A stretch of DNA of 29,104 nt, taken from Hungatella sp. UBA5385. GTDB lineage: Bacteria; Bacillota; Clostridia; Lachnospirales; Lachnospiraceae. A program made the position numbers and the translations under genes. Shown in pieces: positions 1 to 7,779 of this stretch. The stretch is from positions 1-29,104 of the forward strand of contig DHOR01000009.1 in assembly GCA_002409995.1 (NCBI GenBank), written 5' to 3'. The notes below the pieces were generated by a model. It was not told where the DNA came from. It saw only the letters and a program-made list of their open reading frames with translations, and ran no database searches. Numbering within the stretch: the first letter of the stretch is position 1; each line of letters starts with the position of its first letter.

Positions 1-915
1 GTATCCAAGGATTCCATTATAACCTGTAAATGCTAATATTCCACGGGCTCCCTTGTAAGAGAATCCCGGGTGTTCCTGTACAAATTTTTCAAGTAAAGGC
101 ACAACATCAAAATCGCCTGTTACAACCGTTCCGTCATCAAGCTCCATCTCATTGGTAGGATATCCGTCTTTCCCAATGACCAGCTTGGTGGCAAAACCGT
201 CTGTTTTCATATATTCATAATAACATACATCATCCTGAGAGAGGATAAATGCTTTCTTACCTTCAGGCAGCATAATATCGCCGTAAACAAACTTTGGATT
301 GCCATTCTCATCTGTTGTTTCATAAGCCAGATCATGGATTCTCACAAGAACGTAGCCTCTGTCATACATAGACTGCATCATTTTGAGAAATTCAGATTCA
401 GTGGTCATCATCTGGTTATATCCGCCTTCTCTGCGATCGCCGTCAAATGCTTTGGCTGTATCAATAATCAGAGAATGGAAGAATACATGAGTGACTTCCA
501 CCGGATTGACTCTCACAAGAGTTGATTTTACAGCTTCATAATCTGCGATTGCTGCTGTGATTTCCTTTTCTCCGGCATAAGCTGTGTCTGACTGAAGAAG
601 AGCGATGGCTCCGTCATAATCATACTGGACAGCCAAATGCTCTGCCTGCTCTAACAGGGAAGCGATCATATCAGCTCTTGTATCTGTCTCAGTTGTTATA
701 ACAGTTGTTTCATCAGAATCAGAAGCTGAAGGGATAAGCTGTGTATTAGCAGAGTCTGCCGTGGCTTCTCTTTTTTTCATTTGTTTGGTTACTGCTGCTA
801 TGCAAAGCACTAAGATGATGATCATTAACAGGGACAAAATTACAATTAATATATTTTTCAGCGTGCGGTGCTTACGCTCATCAGCGCTGCACCCACGGTA
901 TTCATTGATATCCAT
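1..915 (-). CDS. Membrane-anchored polysaccharide-deacetylase-like protein (C-terminus beyond window)
   Basis: The minus strand reads open from an ATG at 915 to the window edge: 305 codons with no stop, so the C-terminus is missing. The start MDINEYRG is followed by a basic stretch, one membrane segment (about residues 20-42) and a Thr/Ser/Asp-rich linker, which suggests an N-in signal anchor with an extracellular domain. The segment VTHVFFHSLIIDT and the later MYDRGYVLVRIHDL resemble the N-terminal part of Firmicute polysaccharide-deacetylase-like proteins, which act on cell-wall or surface glycans. The usual catalytic His/Asp motifs cannot be checked because the gene is cut. An AGAGG lies about 11 nt before the ATG, a weak ribosome-binding site. 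Its neighbour, a divergent D,D-carboxypeptidase, fits a cell-wall role. The family call is from memory of the motif pattern; the existence of the gene is secure. Confidence 0.72.
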   Translation of the reverse strand, partial: MDINEYRGCSADERKHRTLKNILIVILSLLMIIILVLCIAAVTKQMKKREATADSANTQLIPSASDSDETTVITTETDTRADMIASLLEQAEHLAVQYDYDGAIALLQSDTAYAGEKEITAAIADYEAVKSTLVRVNPVEVTHVFFHSLIIDTAKAFDGDRREGGYNQMMTTESEFLKMMQSMYDRGYVLVRIHDLAYETTDENGNPKFVYGDIMLPEGKKAFILSQDDVCYYEYMKTDGFATKLVIGKDGYPTNEMELDDGTVVTGDFDVVPLLEKFVQEHPGFSYKGARGILAFTGYNGILGY

Positions 916-1158
916 AAAATTAAGACCTCTGGTTTCTATTATATTATGTAAAATTATGTTATTTTTCAGGGGAAAATACCGGACAGGTATTTAGTGTGCC
1001 GTCTGGCCCACTAATCCTTGAACAGTATAACATACTTTTCTTAAGGATGTCATTATATATAGAAAGGTTTTTTATAAAAAATCATGAAAGTGGCATAGGA
1101 ATGGAAGGATGTTCCATACAATGAGATAAAGGATTGTTTCAGAGGATCGTGGAAATTT

Positions 1159-2397
1159 ATGAAAAAATTGACAGCATTTATGTTAAGCTGCCTGCTGTTC
1201 CTTCTGGGGCCATGTAATTTTGCTGCAGGACAGGAACCGGCTATAGCAGTTTCTTCGGGCACGATTGTACATACAGGAGAGGAGACTTTACAGGCCAATA
1301 CAGAAGGGGGACCGGCGATTAGTTCTCCCTCTGCAGTGTTAATGGAGGCATCTACAGGACAAATCATCTATGAAAAGGATGCAGATACACCAAGAAGCCC
1401 TGCCAGCATCACAAAGATTATGACCCTCATATTAATCTTTGATGCTCTGGATTCCGGTAAAATCAAAATGACTGACGAAGTTGTAACCAGCGCCTATGCA
1501 AAATCCATGGGAGGATCTCAGGTGTTTTTGGAGGAGGGGGAGATTCAGACTGTTGAAACGCTGATTAAATGCATAGTCATTGCCTCAGGCAATGATGCAT
1601 CAGTGGCGATGGCAGAATACATAGCAGGAACAGAAGATGAGTTTGTGAAAATGATGAATGAGAAGGCCGCGGCTCTGGGAATGGCAAATACCCATTTTGA
1701 AGATTGCTGTGGTTTGACCAATTCCACAACTCATGTAACAACAGCCAGGGATATAGCTATCATGTCAAGAGAGCTGATTAATAAATATCCCCAGGTTCAC
1801 AATTACTCTACCATCTGGATGGAGAATATCACCCATGTGACAAAGCAGGGCTCTAAGGAATTTGGACTTTCCAATACCAATAAGCTGCTGAAAATGGCAA
1901 CGAATTTTACTACTACAGGCTTAAAAACAGGATCAACCTCCCTTGCAAAATACTGTCTCTCTGCAACAGCAGAAAAAGATGGAGTTCGTCTCATTGCCGC
2001 TATTATGGCTGCTCCTGATTATAAAGTCAGATTTGCAGATGCACAAACTCTATTAAATTATGGATATGCCAACTGCAGATTATATGAAGATACGGAAATG
2101 CTTCCTTTGCCGGAAATGGCAGTGGAGCTGGGCATCGTGGATACTGTGCCTTTAAAATACAATGGTTCCTTTTCCTATCTAAGCCTTAATGGAGAGGATT
2201 TGACAGCAATTGAAAAACAACTGAATCTGCTGCCTTCTGTACCTGCACCTGTAGAGGAAGATCAGCCGGCAGGAAGTCTTGTCTATTCTCTGGGCGGTAA
2301 AAAAATTGGAGAGGTTCCTATAGTAACTGCAGGAGCTGTAAAAAAAGCAGGGTATATGGATTACTTTAAACGCCTTTGGAAGGCATATCAATTATAA
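1159..2397 (+). CDS. D-alanyl-D-alanine carboxypeptidase (penicillin-binding protein 5/DacF type)
   Basis: 412 residues. This secreted serine peptidase removes the terminal D-Ala from peptidoglycan stem pentapeptides. A signal peptide spans about residues 1-24. All three active-site motifs of the S11 family are present: SITK (83-86, nucleophile Ser83), SGN (143-145) and KTG (256-258). The catalytic domain ends near residue 285, followed by a PBP5-C-like beta domain and a C-terminal amphipathic helix (GYMDYFKRLWKAYQL) of the kind that attaches these enzymes to the membrane surface. The length fits the family. The gene stands alone; it ends at a hairpin shared with the convergent pyrophosphatase gene. 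The upstream ribosome-binding site is poor (GAGGATCGTGG), but the signal peptide begins at this ATG. Which paralogue (DacA, DacB or DacF) it is cannot be decided. Confidence 0.95.
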   Translation: MKKLTAFMLSCLLFLLGPCNFAAGQEPAIAVSSGTIVHTGEETLQANTEGGPAISSPSAVLMEASTGQIIYEKDADTPRSPASITKIMTLILIFDALDSGKIKMTDEVVTSAYAKSMGGSQVFLEEGEIQTVETLIKCIVIASGNDASVAMAEYIAGTEDEFVKMMNEKAAALGMANTHFEDCCGLTNSTTHVTTARDIAIMSRELINKYPQVHNYSTIWMENITHVTKQGSKEFGLSNTNKLLKMATNFTTTGLKTGSTSLAKYCLSATAEKDGVRLIAAIMAAPDYKVRFADAQTLLNYGYANCRLYEDTEMLPLPEMAVELGIVDTVPLKYNGSFSYLSLNGEDLTAIEKQLNLLPSVPAPVEEDQPAGSLVYSLGGKKIGEVPIVTAGAVKKAGYMDYFKRLWKAYQL

Positions 2398-2419
2398 AAC
2401 ATTCTAATATAGAAGAAAG

Positions 2420-2464
2420 AAAAAAGAATCAGACTGGATATATATCCCAACTGATTCTTTTTTC
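2420..2464. terminator. Bidirectional hairpin terminator
   Basis: An inverted repeat (AAAAAGAATCAG and CTGATTCTTTTT) surrounds an 18-nt loop between two convergent genes. It has A/T runs on both sides, so it can end the carboxypeptidase transcript on plus and the pyrophosphatase transcript on minus. Confidence 0.85.
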
Positions 2465-2500
2465 TATGAAAGAAGAATGCAAATCAAAATTGCGTAGATG

Positions 2501-4483
2501 TTAAAATAGTCCTCCAACCTGAAGAATCAGGGGAGCAAATACAAGAGAAACAATGGTCATTAATTTAATTAATATATTAAGGGAAGGACCAGAAGTATCC
2601 TTAAATGGATCGCCTACTGTATCACCAACAACAGAAGCTGCGTGAGCAGGACTTCCTTTTCCGCCATGGTTTCCTTCTTCTATGTATTTTTTAGCATTGT
2701 CCCAAGCACCGCCTGAATTGGACATGAAAATAGCTGTTAAAACTCCGGTTACGAGAGCTCCGGATAAAAGTCCGCCTAATGCCTCCGGTCCCAGAATCAG
2801 TCCAACTGCCAGAGGAACAGCAACAGCCATAAGACCTGGCAGGAACATTTCTCTCAGTGCAGCAGAGGTTGAAATGGAAACACAGGTACCATAGTCAGGG
2901 CGTTCTGTACCATCAAGAATTCCCGGCTTTTCACGGAACTGTCTGCGGACCTCCTCAATCATCTCATAGGCTGCTTTGGAAACAGACTCCATAGTCATGG
3001 CAGAGAAGAGGAAAGGAAGCATTCCTCCTATAAACAGTCCAATAATAACATGTGCATTTAAAATATCAATTGCCTGCAGTTCAACTGCCTCTGCATAGGA
3101 TACAAATAGAGCAAGTGCAGTAAGAGCAGCGGAACCTATGGCAAATCCTTTGCCAATAGCTGCTGTGGTATTGCCCACTGAGTCAAGCTTATCAGTAATT
3201 TCCCGGACTTCACTGTCAAGTCCCGCCATTTCTGCAATACCTCCTGCATTGTCAGCAATAGGTCCATAAGCATCAATGGCAACAGTAATTCCTGTTGTAG
3301 ACAGCATTCCTACAGCAGCCAGAGCGATTCCATACAGTCCCATTACCTGATAAGAAACCAGAATTCCCACACATACAAGTAGTATAGGTGCTGCAGTTGA
3401 CTGCATACCTGCTGCAATGCCGCTGATTACGGTAGTGGCAGAGCCTGTTTCAGATTGAATGGCAATCCTCTTAACATAACGGTAATCACCGGAAGTATAG
3501 ATTTCTGTTACAAAACCAATGAGAACACCTACAAAAAGTCCGGCAACCACTGCCAGTGCAGCGCGGAAATTTCCAAAGAAGTTGTGGCTTAAGAAGAAAG
3601 CAGAGACTACTACCAGAGCAGTTGCTGTATATTCTCCAGATTTTAAAGCCTTATGAGGGTCTGTGCCATTGGATGACTTGATAATAATAGTTCCTATAAT
3701 AGAAGCAACCACACCACATGCAGATAGTATAAGTGGATATGCCACACCTTCTGACTTATAAAACACGATTCCAAGAGTGATGGCAGAGATCAGCGCACCT
3801 ACATAGGATTCAAAAAGATCGGCTCCCATGCCTGCCACGTCTCCTACGTTGTCCCCTACATTATCTGCAATAACTGCAGGATTTCTTGGATCATCTTCAG
3901 GAATTCCGGCTTCTATCTTACCAACCAGGTCAGCCCCTACGTCAGCTGCCTTGGTGTAAATTCCTCCGCCAACCCGGGCGAACAGGGCTATGGAAGAAGC
4001 ACCAAGACTGAAGCCTGAGAGAACGCCTACCTCTTTGGTTATGATGAACAGGGTACCGACTCCCAGCAGTCCCAAACCTACAACTGCCATTCCCATTACT
4101 GTGCCGCCTGAAACTGCAACCGATAAAGCACCGCTGATTCCTTTTGTACGGGCTGCATTGGCAGTACGGCAGTTTGCACGGATTGCTGCACTCATGCCCA
4201 AATATCCGGCACCTGTGGAAAATACGCTTCCTACCAGAAAACAGATGGCAGTGAGCCAGCTCTTTGTTCCAAACCCAATTACCACAAAGAGTATAACCAC
4301 AAAAATAATTAACACACGGTATTCTGAACGCAGAAAGGCTCGTGCACCCTCTGCAATGGCATCGGCTATCTCTCTCATTTTATCGTTGCCTGGGTCCTGT
4401 TTAATTACATGAAGCCTCAGCCCAACAGCAAATAGTAGTCCGATCAAACCAATAACTGGCACAAATAATAATAAATATTCCAT
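2501..4483 (-). CDS. hppA: K+-stimulated membrane pyrophosphatase (Na+ and/or H+ pump)
   Basis: 660 residues. This integral membrane enzyme hydrolyses cytoplasmic pyrophosphate and moves cations outward. It is hydrophobic throughout, with the expected ~16 helices. The substrate site shows DNVGDNVGD (about 207-215) and a later D-rich segment near GDTVGDPFKDTSGP. The sequence GNTTAA (437-442) has Ala where K+-independent pumps carry Lys, which marks the K+-dependent subfamily. DLFESY (Glu225) carries the glutamate position seen in Na+-pumping and K+-dependent H+-pumping members, so the ion cannot be settled by eye. The ATG at 4483 is chosen because AAAGGAGGAA precedes it; an in-frame extension to 4642 runs through the promoter. 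It has its own sigma-A promoter and is monocistronic. In fermenters such pumps recover energy from biosynthetic pyrophosphate. Confidence 0.96.
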   Translation of the reverse strand: MEYLLLFVPVIGLIGLLFAVGLRLHVIKQDPGNDKMREIADAIAEGARAFLRSEYRVLIIFVVILFVVIGFGTKSWLTAICFLVGSVFSTGAGYLGMSAAIRANCRTANAARTKGISGALSVAVSGGTVMGMAVVGLGLLGVGTLFIITKEVGVLSGFSLGASSIALFARVGGGIYTKAADVGADLVGKIEAGIPEDDPRNPAVIADNVGDNVGDVAGMGADLFESYVGALISAITLGIVFYKSEGVAYPLILSACGVVASIIGTIIIKSSNGTDPHKALKSGEYTATALVVVSAFFLSHNFFGNFRAALAVVAGLFVGVLIGFVTEIYTSGDYRYVKRIAIQSETGSATTVISGIAAGMQSTAAPILLVCVGILVSYQVMGLYGIALAAVGMLSTTGITVAIDAYGPIADNAGGIAEMAGLDSEVREITDKLDSVGNTTAAIGKGFAIGSAALTALALFVSYAEAVELQAIDILNAHVIIGLFIGGMLPFLFSAMTMESVSKAAYEMIEEVRRQFREKPGILDGTERPDYGTCVSISTSAALREMFLPGLMAVAVPLAVGLILGPEALGGLLSGALVTGVLTAIFMSNSGGAWDNAKKYIEEGNHGGKGSPAHAASVVGDTVGDPFKDTSGPSLNILIKLMTIVSLVFAPLILQVGGLF

Positions 4484-4534
4484 AATTTCCTCCTTTAAAC
4501 AATAATATTTGTGCAAAATTATAACAATGCATTC

Positions 4535-4563
4535 ATTGTAGCAGACTTCTTTTGAAAAAACAA
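4535..4563 (-). promoter_or_regulatory. Sigma-A promoter of the pyrophosphatase gene
   Basis: On minus, TTGTTT (4558-4563), a 17-nt spacer and TACAAT (4535-4540) lie about 50 nt before the chosen start. The rest of the 323-nt gap 4484-4806 is AT-rich and holds the divergent promoter described separately. Confidence 0.65.
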
Positions 4564-4693
4564 CAAAAATATTTAGATCACCTAAAATATTTTTAGTATA
4601 CAAAACACAGAATACATAACACACAAATAACTGAATTTTCACTTTTCAAAAATAACTTAGATTTTCTTAAGAAAAAAATAATTATAATATAGG

Positions 4694-4722
4694 TTGACAA
4701 TCAATATTATACGCTGTATACT
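4694..4722 (+). promoter_or_regulatory. Sigma-A promoter of the PspC-PadR operon
   Basis: TTGACA (4694-4699), exactly 17 nt, then TATACT (4717-4722): a near-consensus strong promoter 85 nt upstream of the first PspC start. Such a strong promoter usually needs repression, and a dyad overlaps its -10 box. Confidence 0.8.
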
Positions 4723-4745
4723 ATGCATATATTATACGAGATATA
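4708..4745 (+). promoter_or_regulatory. Candidate PadR operator (two TATAC dyads)
   Basis: TATAC-N3-GTATA (4708-4720) covers the -10 box. A second, imperfect copy TATAC-N3-ATATA (4733-4745) follows 25 nt downstream, and the octamer ATTATACG is repeated in both. The operon encodes a PadR repressor, a family that commonly autoregulates through dyads over its own promoter. The pairing of this site with the PadR protein is inference. Confidence 0.5.
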
Positions 4746-4806
4746 ATATGGGTTACTTAATAATATTATAAATAATTTTATTCTTTCATAGAAAGGAAGC
4801 AGGAGT

Positions 4807-5058
4807 ATGAATACAAAACGTTTATATCGTTCAAGGAAGAATCGTGTACTCAGTGGTGTATGCGGAGGATTGGGAGAGTATTTTTCCGTTGATCCGGTAA
4901 TTATAAGGTTAATATGGGTATTATTAATGTTTCTTCAGTCCTGGCGCCATTTTTTCCGTTCCTTTATGGGATTTTCTCTGGTAGGAGCCAGTATTCTGAT
5001 TTACATTGCTGCCTCTATCATTATTCCAATGGCGTCACAGGATCAGGATGATATGTAA
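4807..5058 (+). CDS. PspC-domain membrane protein
   Basis: 83 residues. The PspC signature is clear: RLYRSRKNRVLSGVCGGLGE, then YFSVDPVIIRLIWVLL, followed by two hydrophobic segments. PspC proteins are small inner-membrane partners in envelope-stress responses. Here the spacer between the two hydrophobic stretches (QSWRHFFRSFMG) is longer than in the second copy at 7209. AGAAAGGAAGCAGGAGT precedes the ATG. It is the first gene of an operon with a PadR repressor, a HAAS-domain protein and a DUF4097 protein, so a membrane-stress sensing or signalling role is likely but unproven. Confidence 0.9.
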   Translation: MNTKRLYRSRKNRVLSGVCGGLGEYFSVDPVIIRLIWVLLMFLQSWRHFFRSFMGFSLVGASILIYIAASIIIPMASQDQDDM

Positions 5059-5109
5059 CAATGAATGTCGGATTTATGTGAGACAGAGAAAAAGAATAGG
5101 AGTAAGCAT

Positions 5110-5430
5110 ATGGTATTTAATACAGGTGCAGCCCTTTTAGATGCAATAGTACTGGCGATTGTGTCAACGGATGCAGAAGGAACATATGGATACAAGATTA
5201 CACAGGATGTAAGAAATGTGATTGAGATATCAGAGTCAACCTTATATCCGGTACTTCGCAGATTACAGAAGGAAGAATGCCTGGAGGTATATGACAAGGC
5301 TTTTGATGGACGTAACCGAAGATATTATAAGATTACAGAAAAAGGTCGGGTTCAGTTAAACCTTTATAAGAGTGAATGGGCAGGTTATTCCCAGAAGATA
5401 ACCCGGATATTTGAGGAGGCACATATATGA
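5110..5430 (+). CDS. PadR-family transcriptional regulator
   Basis: 106 residues. This is a winged-helix repressor of the short PadR type: FNTGAALLDAIVLAIVS, then GYKITQDV, ESTLYPVLRRLQKE (recognition region) and RRYYKITEKGR (wing), ending in a C-terminal dimerisation helix. The ATG at 5110 has AGGAG 7 nt upstream; the in-frame ATG at 5065 would add 15 residues but has no such site. The gene overlaps the next one by ATGA (5427-5430), indicating translational coupling. PadR genes next to HAAS and DUF4097 genes are common in Firmicutes. It probably represses its own operon through the TATAC dyads at 4708-4745. Confidence 0.93.
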   Translation: MVFNTGAALLDAIVLAIVSTDAEGTYGYKITQDVRNVIEISESTLYPVLRRLQKEECLEVYDKAFDGRNRRYYKITEKGRVQLNLYKSEWAGYSQKITRIFEEAHI

Positions 5431-6158
5431 ACAGGGAAGAGTTTATGAAGGAGTTGGAGTATCTGGTGATGGATATTCCGGACGAAGATAAGGCAGATGC
5501 ACTGGCGTATTATAGAGATTATTTAGAGGAAGCAGGAGATGAGGATCAGGATAAGGTCATAAGGGAGTTTGGAAGTCCCGAACGAATTGCAGCTATTATC
5601 AGATCTGATCTTTCCGGCGGTATGGAGCAAGGCGGGGAATTTACAGATAAGGGCTATCAGGATGAGCGCTTTAATGATCCCAACTTCCAGGTAGCCAACC
5701 GCTATGATCTTCCTGAGAAAACTGAGGAATACAGAGAGTACTCAGATGAGAATCACGAAAAAAAGAAGAAGGTAAGTTCAAACAACAGGGCAAAAACAGT
5801 TTTAATCATTATTCTGATTATTGCTGCCTCCCCCATGCTCCTTAGCTTAGGCGGCGGTCTGGCTGGATTTGCATTGGGAATACTGGGTTTAATCATAGGA
5901 GCGGCAGTAGGAATCGGCGCCATTACCCTGGCACTGATTCTTGCAGGAATAGGAGTTATCGTGGGCGGAATTGCATGTATGTTTGCAGCTCCCGTAACAG
6001 GTGCCATGATACTTGGAATCGGTCTTTTAGTACTGGGCTTTGGAATTGCATTCCTGGCACTTTGCGGCGCATTCTATGGTAAGTTTCTGCCATTTCTGTT
6101 CCGCACGATGATTGATTGGATCAGCCGTCTGTTCCATGGAAGGAGAGCGAAGGGATGA
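5427..6158 (+). CDS. HAAS/DUF1700-domain membrane protein
   Basis: 243 residues. The N-terminal ~70 residues form the helical HAAS (DUF1700) domain: MNREEFMKELEYLV, then DALAYYRDYLEEAGDE and VIREFGSPERIAA. An acidic linker rich in Glu, Tyr and Lys follows (about 75-118), then a Gly/Ala/Ile-rich hydrophobic region with about four membrane segments. HAAS proteins pair with PadR regulators and are thought to act in envelope sensing, with the soluble domain contacting partners in the cytoplasm. It overlaps both neighbours by ATGA, so the three genes are translationally coupled. Its biochemical function is unknown. Confidence 0.9.
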   Translation: MNREEFMKELEYLVMDIPDEDKADALAYYRDYLEEAGDEDQDKVIREFGSPERIAAIIRSDLSGGMEQGGEFTDKGYQDERFNDPNFQVANRYDLPEKTEEYREYSDENHEKKKKVSSNNRAKTVLIIILIIAASPMLLSLGGGLAGFALGILGLIIGAAVGIGAITLALILAGIGVIVGGIACMFAAPVTGAMILGIGLLVLGFGIAFLALCGAFYGKFLPFLFRTMIDWISRLFHGRRAKG

Positions 6159-7177
6159 AGAAATTTTATAAAATATGTCTTATAACAGGCAGTATATGCG
6201 TACTGCTTGGACTTGGGATCACTACAGCAGGTGCAGCGATGGGAGGCACTTTGCAGGGGCTGAATTACGGAGGATATAACCTTTGGGGCAGCAGATTCCC
6301 TCTATATGTCATTGATCGGGTGAGAGAGAGAGTCTTTCATGGTTACAATAACAGATATGATTATTACACAGATTATGATGATTTCGATGTGTTTGATGAT
6401 TATAATGATTACAATTTTGATTACGATTACAATTTTGATGTAAAAAATACTCCTATCTATCACTATGATGATGACCTTTTTGAGAGAGATGTTCTGGCTG
6501 ATATGCCTGATAACAGCTTTAAAAAGACCTTCTCTGCAAGCCAGGCTAATAAGCTGGATTTGGAAGTCCGTTGGGGCAAGGTGATCATTCTGGAAAGCAG
6601 CCAGCCGGACCAGATCACAGTTACCTCCAATGTTGAAGACAGCTATATTGAGTGTTATTCAGATAATGGTAAATTAAAGATAAAAGCCAAACCAGCCAAC
6701 ACATCAGATACCGTAACATTTGTTGAAATTCCCAAAGGACATATTTTTCAAGAGGCAGATATAGAATTAAAGGCATCTAATAAAAGAACAACCTATGAAG
6801 GGAATACAGGTCCTGAGGTAATCGTTGAAGCAATCAGCGCTGGTGAACTGGATATTGATGCCAAGGTAGGCGGTATAGGAATACAGGCAGGAAATGTGAG
6901 TAAACTGGATATTAACTGTGATGTTGGCGCTGTGGATTATGCAGGAACCGTTTCAGGAGATATTGAGGCGGATTGTAAGGTAGGAGCTGTCAATCTTGAG
7001 CTGGCAGGACATGAAACAGATTTTAATTATGAGGTTGATTGTAAAGTGGGAGCAGTGACAGTGGGAAGCAGAAGCTTTGCAGGTCTTTCCGGTAAAAATA
7101 GAATCAACAACGGAGCTTCTAAAAAGGCTGATTTGGATTGTGATGTAGGAGCTCTTACTGTAACATTTGTAAATTAA
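6155..7177 (+). CDS. DUF4097-family exported protein with Tyr/Asp-rich segment
   Basis: 340 residues. The start is the ATG at 6155, which overlaps the stop of the HAAS gene (ATGA) and follows GGAG. An N-terminal membrane segment or signal anchor (about 5-30) is followed by a very unusual Tyr/Asp/Asn-rich stretch at about residues 67-107. The C-terminal half is a repetitive beta region of the DUF4097 (adhesin-like, right-handed beta) type, with recurring units ending in VGAV or VGGI (for example DCKVGAVNLEL and DCDVGALTVTF). The protein is likely outside the membrane, anchored by its N-terminus. DUF4097 proteins often sit beside PadR, PspC and HAAS genes; no enzymatic motif is visible. The function of the acidic aromatic segment is unknown. 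Confidence 0.85.
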   Translation: MKKFYKICLITGSICVLLGLGITTAGAAMGGTLQGLNYGGYNLWGSRFPLYVIDRVRERVFHGYNNRYDYYTDYDDFDVFDDYNDYNFDYDYNFDVKNTPIYHYDDDLFERDVLADMPDNSFKKTFSASQANKLDLEVRWGKVIILESSQPDQITVTSNVEDSYIECYSDNGKLKIKAKPANTSDTVTFVEIPKGHIFQEADIELKASNKRTTYEGNTGPEVIVEAISAGELDIDAKVGGIGIQAGNVSKLDINCDVGAVDYAGTVSGDIEADCKVGAVNLELAGHETDFNYEVDCKVGAVTVGSRSFAGLSGKNRINNGASKKADLDCDVGALTVTFVN

Positions 7178-7208
7178 TTCGGTATTGTAATAGAGAGGAG
7201 AAATAATC

Positions 7209-7403
7209 ATGGAAGATGGATTAAAAAAATTATATCGTTCCGATAATGAGAAAATGATATGCGGCGTGTGCGGAGGAATTGCAGAGTATTTTAATGTAGA
7301 CCCAACACTGATCAGGCTTTTATGGGTGGTTCTGACCTTTTCAGGTCCTGGACTTTTGGCATATTTCATAGCAGCAATTATTATTCCACGCAGGATTGAT
7401 TAA
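7209..7403 (+). CDS. Second PspC-domain protein
   Basis: 64 residues, shorter than the first copy at 4807 but with the same core: KLYRSDNEKMICGVCGGIAE, then YFNVDPTLIRLLWVVL, a hydrophobic hairpin and a positive C-terminus (PRRID). AGAGGAG precedes the ATG by about 9 nt. It lies 31 nt after the DUF4097 gene and just before the operon terminator, so the module is bracketed by PspC paralogues. It is the minimal PspC form, probably a two-segment membrane protein. Confidence 0.9.
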   Translation: MEDGLKKLYRSDNEKMICGVCGGIAEYFNVDPTLIRLLWVVLTFSGPGLLAYFIAAIIIPRRID

Positions 7404-7424
7404 CTATAGAACTATTAAGATTTT

Positions 7425-7458
7425 GGGGACTGTTGTTTATTTACAGCAGTCCCTTTCT
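7425..7458 (+). terminator. Intrinsic terminator of the PspC-PadR operon
   Basis: GGGACTGTTGT (7426-7436) pairs with ACAGCAGTCCC (7443-7453) with one G-U wobble and a 6-nt loop, followed by TTTCT. Confidence 0.85.
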
Positions 7459-7467
7459 ATATTCAAT

Positions 7468-7496
7468 GTTTAACTTAAGCCAGAGCGGGAATACTC
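7468..7496 (+). promoter_or_regulatory. Possible sigma-G promoter of the SASP gene
   Basis: GTTTA (7468-7472), 17 nt, then AATACTC (7490-7496). This departs from the forespore consensus (about GNATA and CATANTA) in both boxes. It is suggested mainly because SASP genes are normally driven by sigma-G. Confidence 0.3.
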
Positions 7497-7526
7497 TCCT
7501 TAGAAATTGAAAGGAGGATTCACATT

Positions 7527-7742
7527 ATGTCAAAAGGAAAGAAAAACGAACCATTTGATCCTGATAATATAAAGCCTGAGGAAATGATGAAATTTGAAAT
7601 TGCTACAGAGTTAGGTCTTAGGGATAAAGTCATAGCTGGAGGCTGGAGGTCACTGACTGCAAAGGAAAGCGGCCGTATCGGAGGTTTAATTACAAAAAGA
7701 AGACGTGAAATGAAAAATGAATCACTGGAGAAGGCAGAATAA
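7527..7742 (+). CDS. Small acid-soluble spore protein, alpha/beta type
   Basis: 71 residues. SASPs coat and protect DNA in the dormant spore and are degraded on germination by the protease GPR. KFEIATELGL matches the GPR cleavage region (cut between Glu and Ile), and the second conserved block is visible as WRSLTAKESGRIGGLITKRR. GAAAGGAGG lies 11 nt before the ATG. The N-terminal tail (SKGKKNEPFDPDNIKPEE) is longer and more charged than in classical SspA. It identifies the organism as a spore former. No terminator follows; the cobalamin promoter starts 9 nt after its stop. Confidence 0.93.
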   Translation: MSKGKKNEPFDPDNIKPEEMMKFEIATELGLRDKVIAGGWRSLTAKESGRIGGLITKRRREMKNESLEKAE

Positions 7743-7750
7743 AAAATAAT

Positions 7751-7779
7751 CTTGCACAGGCTTTGAAAATCTTCTATAA
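7751..7779 (+). promoter_or_regulatory. Sigma-A promoter of the cobalamin operon
   Basis: TTGCAC (7751-7756), exactly 17 nt, then TATAAT (7774-7779). The expected transcript start near 7786 leaves roughly 18 nt before the cbiD ATG, with AGAGGAAC inside it. There is no room for a cobalamin riboswitch or attenuator. Confidence 0.8.

Noticed and set aside
3990..4412. 140-residue plus-strand frame inside the pyrophosphatase gene
   Set aside because: It is the complement of a highly conserved membrane enzyme, with no ribosome-binding site and a Pro/Thr/Ala-rich composition typical of a mirror frame.
4484..4642. N-terminal extension of the pyrophosphatase to 713 residues
   Set aside because: The extension runs through the predicted promoter and is not hydrophobic in a family-like manner; AAAGGAGGAA supports the ATG at 4483.
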